From Sphingomonas sp. PsM26 (GTDB lineage: Bacteria; Pseudomonadota; Alphaproteobacteria; Sphingomonadales; Sphingomonadaceae): DNA of 56,089 nt. A program made the translations under genes and the position numbers. The stretch is taken from NCBI GenBank assembly GCA_030433805.1, contig JARUXA010000023.1:1-56089 (forward strand). Direction: 5' to 3'. The stretch's first letter is position 1. Every line of letters starts with the position of its first letter. The notes under the pieces were generated by a model. It saw only the letters and a program-made list of their open reading frames with translations. It was not told the DNA's origin and made no database searches. This document shows positions 1-8,699 of this stretch, in pieces.

Positions 1-61
1 TTTTGGGAAAGCCGCCGTAGCTTCAGGCGGTAGAGCGCTTACGGCATTACCTTCCACAAAT

Positions 62-123
62 ATGAACGAATGTCCGAAAGTGGGAGGCGGGGAATGGCAC
101 CTGAATGTCCATTTGTGGGTCAA
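62..123 (+). repeat. Dispersed ~60-bp intergenic repeat, copy R1
   Basis: Degenerate repeat with the layout TGAAC.aATGTCCG, a G-rich middle, then CTGAATGTCC and GTGGGTCAA. Related copies lie at 2040-2101, 6739-6803, 10724-10783 and 13789-13849, with a diverged inverted copy near 6631-6705. The flank also resembles copy R5: both have ACCTTCC a few bases before ATGAA. It lies downstream of the aldo/keto reductase gene. The 165 bases before that gene hold nothing else I can identify. Confidence 0.6.
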
Positions 124-165
124 GGCGGTTCAGGGCGCAGCAGTGTGCTACTGCGCCCAAGTGTA

Positions 166-1023
166 TCAGCCGATAGCGTTGAGTTCGACGACGGCCTCCT
201 CGGGCAGCTTTAGCGATGCCGCGGCAAGGTTCTCGTGCAGGTGCGCCACCGACGAGGTGCCGGGGATCAACAGGATGTTGGGCGCGCGTTGCAAGAGCCA
301 GGCAAGCGCCACCTGCATCGGCGTCGCGCTTAGCCGTTCCGCAACGTGGGAAAGCGCCGACGACTGAAGCGGGTTGAACCCGCCGAGTGGAAAAAAGGGG
401 ACATAGGCGACGCCCTCAGTTGCCAGCATGTCGATAAGGACATCGTCTCCGCGATGGGCTAGGTTGTAGTGGTTCTGGACGCCAACGATCTCGGCGATGT
501 CGCGGGCTTCCTCGAACTGGGCGGGGGTGATGTTGCTGAGGCCGATATGCCGCACTAGCCCCTGACGTTGCAGATCCGCGACCGCCTTCAGCGGCGCGGC
601 CAGCGATCCTTCCGCCGGGCCGTGCACGTCGAACATCAGGCGGAGGTTGACGACGTCCAGCGCCTCCAGCCCGAGGTTCACGAGATTGGTCTCGACTGCG
701 CGCGCGAACTCCTCAGGTCCGAACGCCGGCAGCCACGACGCATCCTCGCCGCGGCGCGCGCCGATCTTGGTAACGATCAACAGGTCATTGGGGTAGGGCG
801 ACAGCGCCTCTCGGATCAGTCGATTGGTGACGTGCGGGCCGTAGAAATCGCTTGTGTCGATGTGGTTCACGCCCGCCACGATCGCGGCGCGCAGCACCGC
901 GATCGCCTGGTCGGGATCGCGCGGCGGACCGAACACGCGGGGTCCGGCCAACTGCATCGCGCCATAGCCTAGCCGCTTCACGCTGCGCCCGGCCAGCGAA
1001 TAGGTTCCTGCTTCGTCGATCAT
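166..1023 (-). CDS. pdxI: Aldo/keto reductase, YdbC/PdxI (pyridoxal reductase)-like
   Basis: Cytosolic NADPH-dependent aldo/keto reductase of 285 aa. It closely matches my memory of E. coli YdbC, which has been described as the pyridoxal reductase PdxI of vitamin B6 salvage. The N-terminal RLGYGAMQLAGP, HIDTSDFYGPHVTN and VTKIGARRGEDASW blocks are nearly the same. Catalytic Asp56, Tyr61 and Lys86 are visible. The usual barrel His is replaced in DVVNLRLM, as in YdbC. Two ATGs lie six bases apart; the inner one is preferred because AGGAG sits six bases before it, whereas it abuts the outer one. The gene diverges from a LysR regulator, its likely controller. B6 activity is inferred from similarity only; another small aldehyde is possible. 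Confidence 0.82.
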   Translation of the reverse strand: MIDEAGTYSLAGRSVKRLGYGAMQLAGPRVFGPPRDPDQAIAVLRAAIVAGVNHIDTSDFYGPHVTNRLIREALSPYPNDLLIVTKIGARRGEDASWLPAFGPEEFARAVETNLVNLGLEALDVVNLRLMFDVHGPAEGSLAAPLKAVADLQRQGLVRHIGLSNITPAQFEEARDIAEIVGVQNHYNLAHRGDDVLIDMLATEGVAYVPFFPLGGFNPLQSSALSHVAERLSATPMQVALAWLLQRAPNILLIPGTSSVAHLHENLAAASLKLPEEAVVELNAIG

Positions 1024-1113
1024 GGTCATCTCCTGTGCTGGAACGGAGATACGACTTGCGGATCGTGCAGATAAGCCCGACGGATCCGCACGGGTTGTAC
1101 GGAAAACCGAACG

Positions 1114-2043
1114 ATGAAAGCCGAGCTTGCCGATCTCAACGCCTTTCTAGCGGTCGCGCGGGCGCGGGGGTTTCGCGACGCCGCCCGTACGGTTGGATCG
1201 AGCGCTTCGACGCTCAGCGAAGCCGTGCGGCGCCTGGAAGCGCAACTGGGCGTTCGACTGCTCCACCGCACCACGCGCAGCGTCACGCCGACCGAGGTGG
1301 GCACGCGGCTGATCGAGCGACTGACGCCTGCATTGGACGAGGTGAAGGCGGCGCTCGAGGTGGTCGACCTGTTCCGCGAGCGGCCGGCGGGTGCGCTCCG
1401 CCTCAACGTGCCGGTAAGCGCGGCGCGACTGGTGCTGCCGACGATCCTGCCCGGCTTTCTCGCCGCGTATCCCGAGATCCGAGTCGAGATCGTCGCCGAG
1501 GACAGCTTCGTCGACATGGTGGCATCGGGCTGCGACGCAGGCATCCGCTATGACGAGCGGCTGGAGCAGGACATGATCGCGGTGCCGATCGGCCCGCGCG
1601 TGCAGCGCTTCGCAACGGCGGCGTCGCCGGCCTATCTGGACGCGCATGGTCGCCCGAACCATCCGCGCGACCTACTCGACCATGCCTGCCTGCGCGGCCG
1701 GTTCACCAGCGGCGCGCTGACCAGTCCATGGGAGTTTGAGCGCAAAGGCGTGATCGTGCGGGTCGAGCCGCACGGCCCGTTGATCGCCAGCGTCACGGGC
1801 GCGGCGGATCTGCTGGTCGACGTGGCGATTGGAGGAGGCGGGATCGTCTCCCTGTTCGAAAGCTGGCTGCGGCCAGCGATTGATAGCGGAACTTTGGAAC
1901 CGGTTCTGCCGGACTGGTGGCAGGCATTCTCAGGACCCTTACTCTACTATTCGGGCCGCCGCCTAGTGCCGCCGCCCCTGCGCGCGTTCGTCGACTTCAT
2001 TCGCAGCCAGGACGCAGCCGCTGGTGAATGCCCGGCCAAATGA
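1114..2043 (+). CDS. LysR-family transcriptional regulator
   Basis: 309-aa LysR-type regulator. Residues 1-65 form the winged helix-turn-helix, with the typical FRDAARTVGSSASTLSEAVRRLE recognition segment read in two parts and LLHRTTRSVTPTE after it. Residues ~90-300 form the periplasmic-binding-protein-like effector domain (LRLNVPVSAARLVLP...). It belongs to the DhcR/PA0477-like group that often sits beside small oxidoreductases. It diverges from the aldo/keto reductase across a gap of about 90 bases, so autoregulation and control of that reductase are likely. The stop codon lies inside repeat copy R2, whose CCGCTC/GAGCGG stem may end the transcript. The inducer is unknown. Confidence 0.9.
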   Translation: MKAELADLNAFLAVARARGFRDAARTVGSSASTLSEAVRRLEAQLGVRLLHRTTRSVTPTEVGTRLIERLTPALDEVKAALEVVDLFRERPAGALRLNVPVSAARLVLPTILPGFLAAYPEIRVEIVAEDSFVDMVASGCDAGIRYDERLEQDMIAVPIGPRVQRFATAASPAYLDAHGRPNHPRDLLDHACLRGRFTSGALTSPWEFERKGVIVRVEPHGPLIASVTGAADLLVDVAIGGGGIVSLFESWLRPAIDSGTLEPVLPDWWQAFSGPLLYYSGRRLVPPPLRAFVDFIRSQDAAAGECPAK

Positions 2044-2101
2044 ACAGATGTCCGCTCTTGGGGAGCGGCTTTGTGCGTCTGAATGGCCGTTTGTGGGTCA
2101 G
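2040..2101 (+). repeat. Dispersed ~60-bp repeat, copy R2 (terminator-like)
   Basis: Direct copy of R1: TGAACAGATGTCCG, a G-rich middle, then CTGAATGGCCG and TTGTGGGTCAG. It overlaps the lysR stop codon. Positions 2052-2057 (CCGCTC) and 2063-2068 (GAGCGG) form a six-pair stem followed by CTTTGT, which may act as a weak intrinsic terminator. R1 and R2 bracket the AKR/LysR pair in the same orientation. Confidence 0.6.
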
Positions 2102-2324
2102 CCACGCCGGCTGCTGGGGGCGGCGCTCGACCAACTCGAGACATTTGGCATCGTTGACGTGACCGACAGCTCTTGCTGAAACCCGCCATTCGATTTGCGC
2201 AAACCGGCCCGTCGTTAACGCGTCCTAATCCCGCAGTCTGAGGGCGGCGCGTGCTTCGAGGTTAGGCTTTTGCCCCAATCTTCATACCGTCGGTCACGTC
2301 GGGTAAACAGTCTGCGCTTCGTAA

Positions 2325-5003
2325 TTGGATGACGTATTTCGCTTAAACCGGGTTAAGGTTACAAAACTCGGCCGAAGGGCGCGTCAGAAAGTAGAGTTAA
2401 GGCTAATGGGCGCACCGCCGCCGTTGGGCATGGACGAGGTCTCTTATCGGGCGCTGTTCGACGCGTCACCGATCCCGTTGCTGGTCGTCGCCCCACCAAA
2501 CTGGATCATCATCACCGCAAATGATGCCCGGCTTCAGGTTACCGGCACGACACGTGAGGATCAGATCGGTCGGCCGCTCTTCGACGTCTTTACGGACGAC
2601 CCAAGCGACCCGACGGCAGACGGGGTTCGCAATTTGACGGTGTCGCTGGAGCGCGTTGTCAGGACAAGATCAGCCGATGTCATGGCGGTGCAACGATACG
2701 CCCTGCCGACGCCCGAAGGGCATTTCGTCGAACGTTGGTGGGCGCCGGTCAACACGCCAGTGCTCAATAAAGACGGTACGGTCGAATACATCATTCACCG
2801 TGTCGAGGACCTCACCGAACTGATAAGGATGCGGGGCGAAGCTGAAGCAAGCAGTCAGCTACATCGTGAACAGCAGGCAATCATAGATAAGCTGCGGACT
2901 GCAGAAAGCGCCTCTCGAAGAAACGAAGAACGTCTGCGCTTTTTTACGAAGCTGGAAGAACGCCTGTTCAGTTGTTCGGGCGCGTCAGACGCATTGAGCG
3001 CCGCTACCGAAATGCTAGGATTGAAACTAGGGGCGTCGCGTTGTGCCTATGCTGACGTCCAGGAGGACGGCGATCATTTCTGGATCCGGAGCGACTACAT
3101 TGCGCCTGGGCTGAAGACGTCAGCCGGCACCTACCGGCTTGAACTGTTCGGTCCCAGAGCAGCGAACGATCTGCGGCTTGGCCGAACGCTGGTCGTCCAT
3201 GATGTTCCTGCTGAGCTCAGTCCTGGCGAGGGGCTTGAAATGTTTCAGTCGATCGGCATCAACGCGATCATATGCTTCCCGCTCATCAAGGACGGGCGTC
3301 TCACGGCGATGATGGCAATTCATCAGAACCGCCCCCGGACCTGGACGGTGGACGAGACTGAACTTTTAAGGGAAGTCGTCGAGCGATGTTGGGCTCACGT
3401 CGAGCGGGTTGGTGCCGAAGCTCGGCTTCGCGAAAGTGAGGAGCGGTTGCGCCTGGCGGTCGGTAATGCAGATGTCGGCTTCTGGGATCTCGATGTCGTC
3501 AACGACATGCTGATATGGCCGCCGCGGACCAAGGCGATGTTTGGTATATCGCCCGATGTCCCGGTTACCATACAGGACTTCTATGACGGTCTTCATCCCG
3601 ATGACCTTGAGGCGACCAGAGCCGCGTTCGCAGCTGCCGCCGATCCTGATCAGCGCGAGCTTTACGACGTCGAGTATCGCACGATCGGCAAGGAGGACGG
3701 GGTCATCCGTTGGTTAGAAGCCAAAGGCCGAGGTGTGTTCGACGAACAGGGCCGCTGCCTGCGACTCGTTGGCACCGTCGTGCAGATCACGGCCCGGAAG
3801 CAAGCCGAGGAGGCACTCCGCGAACTTAACGCCACTCTCGAGGTAAGGGTTGCGACTGCGATTGCTGAACGGGAAGAAGTTCAAGCGGCACTCCGGCAAA
3901 GCCAGAAAATGGAAGCCATGGGTCAGCTTACAGGCGGTGTAGCGCATGACTTTAATAATTTGCTGACGCCAATAGTCGGCAGCCTCGACATGCTACAGCG
4001 TAAGGGGCTCGGCGGGGAGCGGGAGCAGCGCCTGATTGCCGGTGCTATCCAGTCCGCCGAGCGAGCTCGCACGCTCGTTCAGCGCCTCCTCGCGTTCGCG
4101 CGGCGACAACCCCTACAGTCTAGTCCCGTCGACGTAGCCAAACTCGTGCAGGACATGGGAGAGCTTATTACGAGCACCACAGGACCGCAAATCAAGGTCG
4201 CTGTCGAAACGACAGACATGGCCTACGCCATGGCGGATGCCAATCAACTCGAAATGGCAATCTTGAACTTGGCCGTTAATGCTAGGGACGCCATGCCGGA
4301 TGGCGGCACGCTGCGCATTTCGGCGGGGCGAGAGGCGATCCGCCCAGGCCATCCCTCGGGACTGCGAACCGGCCATTACATCCGCCTTTCGGTGGCTGAT
4401 ACGGGCACGGGCATGGACGAAACGACCCTAGCCCGAGCCGCGGAGCCATTCTTCTCGACGAAGGGCGTCGGGAAAGGAACTGGCCTCGGCCTGTCGATGG
4501 TACATGGGCTTGCCTCCCAACTGGGCGGCGCAATCACTATTCAAAGCCGCGTCGGTCTCGGCACCAACGTCGAATTATGGCTTCCGCAGGGCATTGCTCC
4601 CTCAGAGCCCGTAAAAGCCGCACACTTACCTACAATCATTGCGGTGAAAGGGACGGCCCTGCTGGTCGATGATGAGGACCTCGTCAGGGCGAGCACTGCG
4701 GACATGCTGAGTGAGCTTGGCTACGCGGTGGTTGAGGCGGCATCCGGCGAAGACGCGATGAGCCTCGTACGTTCCGGTCAAAGTTTTGATCTGTTGGTGA
4801 CCGACCACTTGATGCCAGGCATGAGCGGCACAGATCTGGCATTGACCATTCGATCGTTGAGGCCCGGCACGCCAGTATTGCTGGTTTCCGGCTACGCTGA
4901 AAATGATGGAGTCAGCGCAGACATTCCCCGCCTTACAAAGCCGTTCCGCCGGGACGAACTTGAGGCAAGCGTTTCACGCGTGCTAAACTATGTAGACATA
5001 TAG
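2325..5003 (+). CDS. Hybrid sensor histidine kinase (PAS-GAF-PAS-HisKA-HATPase-REC)
   Basis: 892-aa soluble hybrid histidine kinase without membrane segments. Domain order: PAS (~43-165), GAF (~205-355), PAS/PAC (~365-500), a coiled linker, HisKA with phospho-His541 in GGVAHDFNN, HATPase with N-box Asn652 in NLAVNARDAMP and G-boxes DTGTGM and GTGLGLSMVHG, then a receiver with Asp782/Asp783, phospho-acceptor Asp827 and Lys872. It should sense an internal or diffusible signal and pass phosphate through its own receiver. No output regulator is next to it. The start is unsure: the in-frame ATG at 2406 has AAGG close by and would drop 27 residues of untypical sequence. It converges with the HWE kinase that follows. 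Confidence 0.92.
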   Translation: MDDVFRLNRVKVTKLGRRARQKVELRLMGAPPPLGMDEVSYRALFDASPIPLLVVAPPNWIIITANDARLQVTGTTREDQIGRPLFDVFTDDPSDPTADGVRNLTVSLERVVRTRSADVMAVQRYALPTPEGHFVERWWAPVNTPVLNKDGTVEYIIHRVEDLTELIRMRGEAEASSQLHREQQAIIDKLRTAESASRRNEERLRFFTKLEERLFSCSGASDALSAATEMLGLKLGASRCAYADVQEDGDHFWIRSDYIAPGLKTSAGTYRLELFGPRAANDLRLGRTLVVHDVPAELSPGEGLEMFQSIGINAIICFPLIKDGRLTAMMAIHQNRPRTWTVDETELLREVVERCWAHVERVGAEARLRESEERLRLAVGNADVGFWDLDVVNDMLIWPPRTKAMFGISPDVPVTIQDFYDGLHPDDLEATRAAFAAAADPDQRELYDVEYRTIGKEDGVIRWLEAKGRGVFDEQGRCLRLVGTVVQITARKQAEEALRELNATLEVRVATAIAEREEVQAALRQSQKMEAMGQLTGGVAHDFNNLLTPIVGSLDMLQRKGLGGEREQRLIAGAIQSAERARTLVQRLLAFARRQPLQSSPVDVAKLVQDMGELITSTTGPQIKVAVETTDMAYAMADANQLEMAILNLAVNARDAMPDGGTLRISAGREAIRPGHPSGLRTGHYIRLSVADTGTGMDETTLARAAEPFFSTKGVGKGTGLGLSMVHGLASQLGGAITIQSRVGLGTNVELWLPQGIAPSEPVKAAHLPTIIAVKGTALLVDDEDLVRASTADMLSELGYAVVEAASGEDAMSLVRSGQSFDLLVTDHLMPGMSGTDLALTIRSLRPGTPVLLVSGYAENDGVSADIPRLTKPFRRDELEASVSRVLNYVDI

Positions 5004-5114
5004 GCGCAGCTATATTACCCTAAGAAGTTGTGGTTAGGAGTTTTCGGAGAGTCTGACCTGTTTGTCGCACAGTCGTAATGCAACGTGTTGATCCGGCCAT
5101 TCGCGAAAGGCCTA

Positions 5115-6101
5115 TCACTCGGCAAGTTGCTTACGAGATACCCGCAGCGTCGCGACCACCCCTGCGGCCTGCCAGTCAAGGTCGAACTTGCCATGTAGAA
5201 ACTGTTCGACAGAACGCAGCAGGACACGACTGCCAAAGCCATTGCGTAGCGGCGGACCTGCGATGCGCGGTCCGCCGGTTTCGGCCCAGATGATGATGAC
5301 GTCGTCGTCCGTACTTAAGCTGGTGATATCGAGCATTCCCGTGGACGACGATAGGGCACCGTGTTTGAGCGAGTTCGTTGCCAGCTCGTGGATGACCATA
5401 GCTAACGCGTTTGCCGATGCTGCGCCGACACCCATGCGAGGTACTGATACCTTGATCCGCCCAGCAAATGCGCCTTCGTCGTCATAGGGCGACAGGAGAA
5501 CCGAGATCAGGTCACCCAATAAGGCCGCCGTGCCCTGACTGGCGGGCAATGGACGCACCAGACTGTGGGCACGCCCCAAAGCCGTCAAGCGCTGCACCAG
5601 TTGCCGCGTCATATCTTCGACGGTTTCAGCGGTCTGGCCAGTGATCGTGGTCAGAGCGGTTGCGATCGCGAGCAGATTTAACACTCGATGGCTCATTTCG
5701 CCAGCAAGCAGTTCGCTGGCCTCCTCGATCTGCTTGCGTTGTGTTACGTCGATAAACACCCCGAACTTCGATCGGTTTTGCAAGCCTTCGTCGGCGCCTT
5801 TGCCGCGAGACGAGACCCAACGGATTTCGTCGCCAAGCATGACACGGAAATCCGTCTCATAATGACCGGTCACCGATCGTGTTGCTTTGAACGCAGCCCG
5901 GACTCGTTCGCGGTCAGCCGGATGGATGTGCATGGAGAGGTCTTCGAAGCAGACCGTCTCGCTGAATGGCAACCCCCACAAACGAAAGCCGTTGTCGTCC
6001 ATAGTTAACGCATCAGTATCGATGTCCCAGCACCATAAAGCTACATCTGCTGCGTCGACGGCGAACCTTAGATGTTCCAGCGGCCATACGCGAGAGGTCA
6101 A
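5115..6101 (-). CDS. HWE-family PAS sensor histidine kinase
   Basis: 328-aa soluble kinase. Residues ~10-122 are a PAS_3/PAC fold ending in FIDVTQRKQIEEAS. The kinase core is of the HWE type common in Alphaproteobacteria: phospho-His138 in EMSHRVLN, N-box HELATNSLKHGALS (Asn243), and the Trp-x-Glu signature at Trp272/Glu274. HWE kinases commonly signal to single-domain receivers or to PhyR-type general stress regulators. None is visible in this window, so the partner is unknown. It converges with the hybrid kinase; the ~110-base gap has only a weak CCTAA/TTAGG dyad. Confidence 0.9.
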   Translation of the reverse strand: MTSRVWPLEHLRFAVDAADVALWCWDIDTDALTMDDNGFRLWGLPFSETVCFEDLSMHIHPADRERVRAAFKATRSVTGHYETDFRVMLGDEIRWVSSRGKGADEGLQNRSKFGVFIDVTQRKQIEEASELLAGEMSHRVLNLLAIATALTTITGQTAETVEDMTRQLVQRLTALGRAHSLVRPLPASQGTAALLGDLISVLLSPYDDEGAFAGRIKVSVPRMGVGAASANALAMVIHELATNSLKHGALSSSTGMLDITSLSTDDDVIIIWAETGGPRIAGPPLRNGFGSRVLLRSVEQFLHGKFDLDWQAAGVVATLRVSRKQLAE

Positions 6102-6630
6102 GATTAATTCCCCGTTGTCAGAAACTATGCCAATACAGTCTGTCGGATATAAATCCTACCGAGCTCGTTACGGTTCGGCAACGTCCCGATGATACTAACT
6201 TTCTGACATTTGTTGTCGCGCGAGCCATCTCGGCGCGCACCGAATTGCCGTCGGAAAACTCGATCTCGAAAACACCGCACGTCTGTCGGCCTTCTCGCGG
6301 TTGAAGTATCGAGGCGGACGGATCAGCATTGTGCGTCCGTTGCAGATCGTGGCTTGTGTCGCGCCCTGTCGGAAAACACATGTTTGTCGACGCACCACAC
6401 CGCAAATTCTGGAGAATGGCGGCGTCCGCGTTGGCGCACGTGCTCCATGTTCGGACTACTGTCCGAGATACCCTTTCGAATTGAAAAAGTGCGCGACAAC
6501 CTTGGAGGCGAGGTTTTTCGTCACGGGAGAGGCGGCTGCTATTTTGGCCCGAAATTCTATGTCGGCGAAGTCGCTACCGTGACGGTTAGCCCGTTGCCCA
6601 GCATATCTCGGAAGCCGCGCGGATGGCCAG

Positions 6631-6705
6631 TTTGACCAAAACCCGACATTCACGCCCGATTGCCCGAACGGCGGCTTTGTCCCGCTTTTCGCCGTTCCGC
6701 GTCCT
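6631..6705 (-). repeat. Dispersed repeat, diverged inverted copy R6
   Basis: Read on the minus strand it ends GTGAATGTCGGGTTTTGGTCAAA-like (6631-6653), matching the right half of the R1/R2 consensus. The left half (GGAACGGCGAAAAGCGG) is only loosely alike. It is the only copy in inverse orientation. Confidence 0.4.
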
Positions 6706-6738
6706 CGACACGTCGCTTACGGCGAGCGGATCAGTCTA

Positions 6739-6803
6739 CCTGAATGAAAGACCGAAGCTGGGAAGCTGGCAGGGCGGCCTAAATGTCCACTAGTGGGTCG
6801 AAT
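6739..6803 (+). repeat. Dispersed ~60-bp repeat, copy R3
   Basis: CTGAATGAAAGACCG, then a GGGAAGC middle, then CCTAAATGTCC and TAGTGGGTCGAA. It has the same order and spacing as R1 and R2. It lies just downstream of the AraC gene that follows on the minus strand. Confidence 0.55.
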
Positions 6804-6818
6804 CGGAAATAAGCGGGA

Positions 6819-7715
6819 CTACACCGGCGTCAGTAAATTGCCGCTGCGTTGCAGCTGTTCGATGTCACGACGGGGCGGCGCGCCAAACAAGCGCGCATAT
6901 TCGCGGTTGAACTGCGACGGGCTTTCATAGCCGACGGCAAAACCCGCGCCGCTCGCGGTCGTGCCCCCCGACAGCATCAGGCGCCGTGCTTCCTGCAGGC
7001 GCAACTGCTTTTGGTACTCCAGCGGGGTCATTCTCGTCACAGCCTTGAAGTGTTCGTACAGCGACGACGGGCTCATGCCCGCGGCGGTGGCGATGTCTCC
7101 GATACGGAGCGGCCGGTCGAACCCCGTGCGGATCGTTGCGATGGCGCGGCTGACCTGGTTGAGATGGCTGTCGGCGACCGCCATGTAGCGAAGCGCGGGC
7201 CCGTGGGGCCCCTTCAACAAACGATACAGGATCTCCCGCTCGATCAGCGGCGCGAGCGCGGCGATGCTGTCGGGCTGGTCCAGCAAACGCACCAGCCGGC
7301 ACGCCGCGTCGACCAGATCTTCGTCGCTGCGATAGACCGCAAGAGCCGGCAGATCGGCTTTCGGTGCCCGGGCGCCTTCCGCCAGGATGAAGTCCGCCAG
7401 CACCGCCTGGTCGATGTCGATCTTGCAGCAAAGGTACGGGGCGTCCCGCTCGGCCTGGGTGACGTGTCCGACGAGCGGCAGGTCGACCGAGACCAGCAGG
7501 TAATGCGCGGCATCGTAGAGAAGGCTGTGTCCTCCGAGCGAGACCCGCTTGGCGCCCTGGGCGATTATGCAAAGCGACGCATCGTAGACGGCGGGCAAGG
7601 GGACGGTCGGCTCGTCGGCCCGGAAAAGCGATAGCCGATCGATTGCCGTGCTGACCATGCCGGTTCTGGTAATGTGGCGTGCAGCCAGCACGGCCAGATC
7701 TGCGATCGTACTCAT
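6819..7715 (-). CDS. AraC-family transcriptional regulator
   Basis: 298-aa regulator with an N-terminal AraC_N (cupin-like) sensor domain (~25-170; RVSLGGHSLLYDAAHYLLVS) and two C-terminal helix-turn-helices (~195-290; IGDIATAAGMSPSSLYEHFK and AVGYESPSQFNREY). It diverges from a short-chain dehydrogenase. The shared spacer carries phased GGATC repeats that fit AraC-type half-sites. It is the first of three paralogous AraC/oxidoreductase pairs in the window. Members of this family usually activate a neighbouring reductase in response to a small organic compound; the ligand cannot be read from sequence. Confidence 0.9.
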   Translation of the reverse strand: MSTIADLAVLAARHITRTGMVSTAIDRLSLFRADEPTVPLPAVYDASLCIIAQGAKRVSLGGHSLLYDAAHYLLVSVDLPLVGHVTQAERDAPYLCCKIDIDQAVLADFILAEGARAPKADLPALAVYRSDEDLVDAACRLVRLLDQPDSIAALAPLIEREILYRLLKGPHGPALRYMAVADSHLNQVSRAIATIRTGFDRPLRIGDIATAAGMSPSSLYEHFKAVTRMTPLEYQKQLRLQEARRLMLSGGTTASGAGFAVGYESPSQFNREYARLFGAPPRRDIEQLQRSGNLLTPV

Positions 7716-7725
7716 CGAGGGACTG

Positions 7726-7743
7726 TGTCCGCAGTTACGGACA
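7726..7743. promoter_or_regulatory. Inverted repeat TGTCCG-N6-CGGACA
   Basis: Perfect six-base arms with spacer CAGTTA, starting 11 bases upstream of the araC start codon in the AraC/SDR divergent spacer. It could be an operator or part of the araC leader. The role is inferred from position only. Confidence 0.4.
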
Positions 7744-7770
7744 TCGGCAAGCGTGGCACTCGTCGTTTCG

Positions 7771-7802
7771 GAGGATCATGCAAGGATCGCGGCGGATCGG
7801 TC
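7771..7802 (+). promoter_or_regulatory. Phased GGATC direct repeats, candidate AraC operator
   Basis: GGATC occurs at 7773, 7784 and 7794, so the first and third copies are 21 bases apart (GAGGATCATGC and GCGGATCGGTC, 8 of 11 identical). A 21-base spacing, two helical turns, is the classical arrangement of AraC half-sites. The site lies between the divergent araC and SDR starts. Confidence 0.5.
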
Positions 7803-7867
7803 TCACGCCGGCCGATGGTTCGGTTCCATCTGTGCCCAGCCTTCATGGCCACAGGAAAGGACTCATC

Positions 7868-8593
7868 ATGAACGACGTCATCGACAAGACCGTACTGATC
7901 AGCGGCGCTTCCAGCGGTATCGGCGAAGCCACCGTGCGGGAACTGGCGGGCAGGGGCGCGCGCCTCTTCATCGGTGCGCGCAGGACCGAGCGGCTCGAAG
8001 CGCTTGCGGTAGAATTGGGCGCGAATGTCGCGTGGCACGCGCTGGACGTGACCGACGCAGCGAGCTTCGCCGCCTTCACCGACGCGGCGGAAGCGCGGTT
8101 CGGGCGCGTGGACGTGCTGATCAACAATGCCGGCGTGATGCCGCTGTCGCCACTCGCCGCGCTGAAGCAGGATGAGTGGACGCGGATGATCGACGTCAAC
8201 GTTCACGGCGTGCTGAACGGGATCGCGTCCGTGCTGCCCCGGTTCATCGCACAGAAGGCGGGTCACGTCGTGAACGTCGCATCGATCGCCGCGCATCTCG
8301 TGATGCCAAGCGCCGCCGTTTACTGCGCCACCAAATATGCGGTCTGGGCGATCACCGAAGGGCTGCGTCAGGAGCATGACGACATTCGCACGACGATCAT
8401 TTCCCCCGGGGTCGTGGCGACCGAACTGGGCAATGACATCACGGACCCGGCGATCGCCTCTGCGCTCACGACGTGGCGGCAGAAGTCGCTCACCCCCGAC
8501 GCGATCGCGCGGGCGATCCGCTACGCCCTGGAACAGCCCGAAGGGGTGGACATCAACGAGGTCATCGTCCGCCCGACCGCAGCCGGCATGTAG
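7868..8593 (+). CDS. Short-chain dehydrogenase/reductase
   Basis: 241-aa classical SDR with a Rossmann fold. Visible motifs are the cofactor loop GASSGIGEA, the structural NNAG, the active-site Ser in NVASIAAH and the Tyr-x3-Lys pair in YCATKYA. An arginine pair after beta-2 (ARRTER) suggests NADP(H). The start is the ATG preceded by GGAAAGGA; longer upstream reading would add untypical sequence. It diverges from an AraC regulator and probably reduces a carbonyl compound that this regulator senses. A strong hairpin follows at 8606-8642. The substrate is unknown. Confidence 0.88.
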   Translation: MNDVIDKTVLISGASSGIGEATVRELAGRGARLFIGARRTERLEALAVELGANVAWHALDVTDAASFAAFTDAAEARFGRVDVLINNAGVMPLSPLAALKQDEWTRMIDVNVHGVLNGIASVLPRFIAQKAGHVVNVASIAAHLVMPSAAVYCATKYAVWAITEGLRQEHDDIRTTIISPGVVATELGNDITDPAIASALTTWRQKSLTPDAIARAIRYALEQPEGVDINEVIVRPTAAGM

Positions 8594-8605
8594 CCGTGTC
8601 ACGCT

Positions 8606-8642
8606 ACCAGTCCGGGCGGACTTTCGGTCTGCCCGGACTGGT
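8606..8642. terminator. Bidirectional hairpin terminator
   Basis: Sixteen-base arms (ACCAGTCCGGGCGGAC and GTCTGCCCGGACTGGT, one mismatch that is still a G-U pair in RNA) around a TTTCG loop, placed between the convergent SDR and epimerase genes. No U-tract follows, as is common in GC-rich alphaproteobacteria. Confidence 0.7.
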
Positions 8643-8699
8643 GTCGAGGTGAACGGCTGTCTGCGATCGAGAAGACCCGATCATCGCAACAACGCGCGG

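Larger units (their letters stand above)
6102..6818. other. 717-base gene-poor spacer
   Basis: No convincing gene. On the minus strand around 6190-6340 two frames together read like a decayed PilZ-type segment (FNREKADRRAVF in one frame, FEIEFSDGNSVRAEMARATT in the next), but this is weak. A diverged inverted repeat copy lies near 6631-6705 and copy R3 at 6739-6803. Otherwise nothing is recognised. Confidence 0.4.

Noticed and set aside
6118..6405. Possible decayed PilZ-domain gene
   Set aside because: Only a short phrase split over two frames looks PilZ-like; too weak to annotate as a pseudogene.
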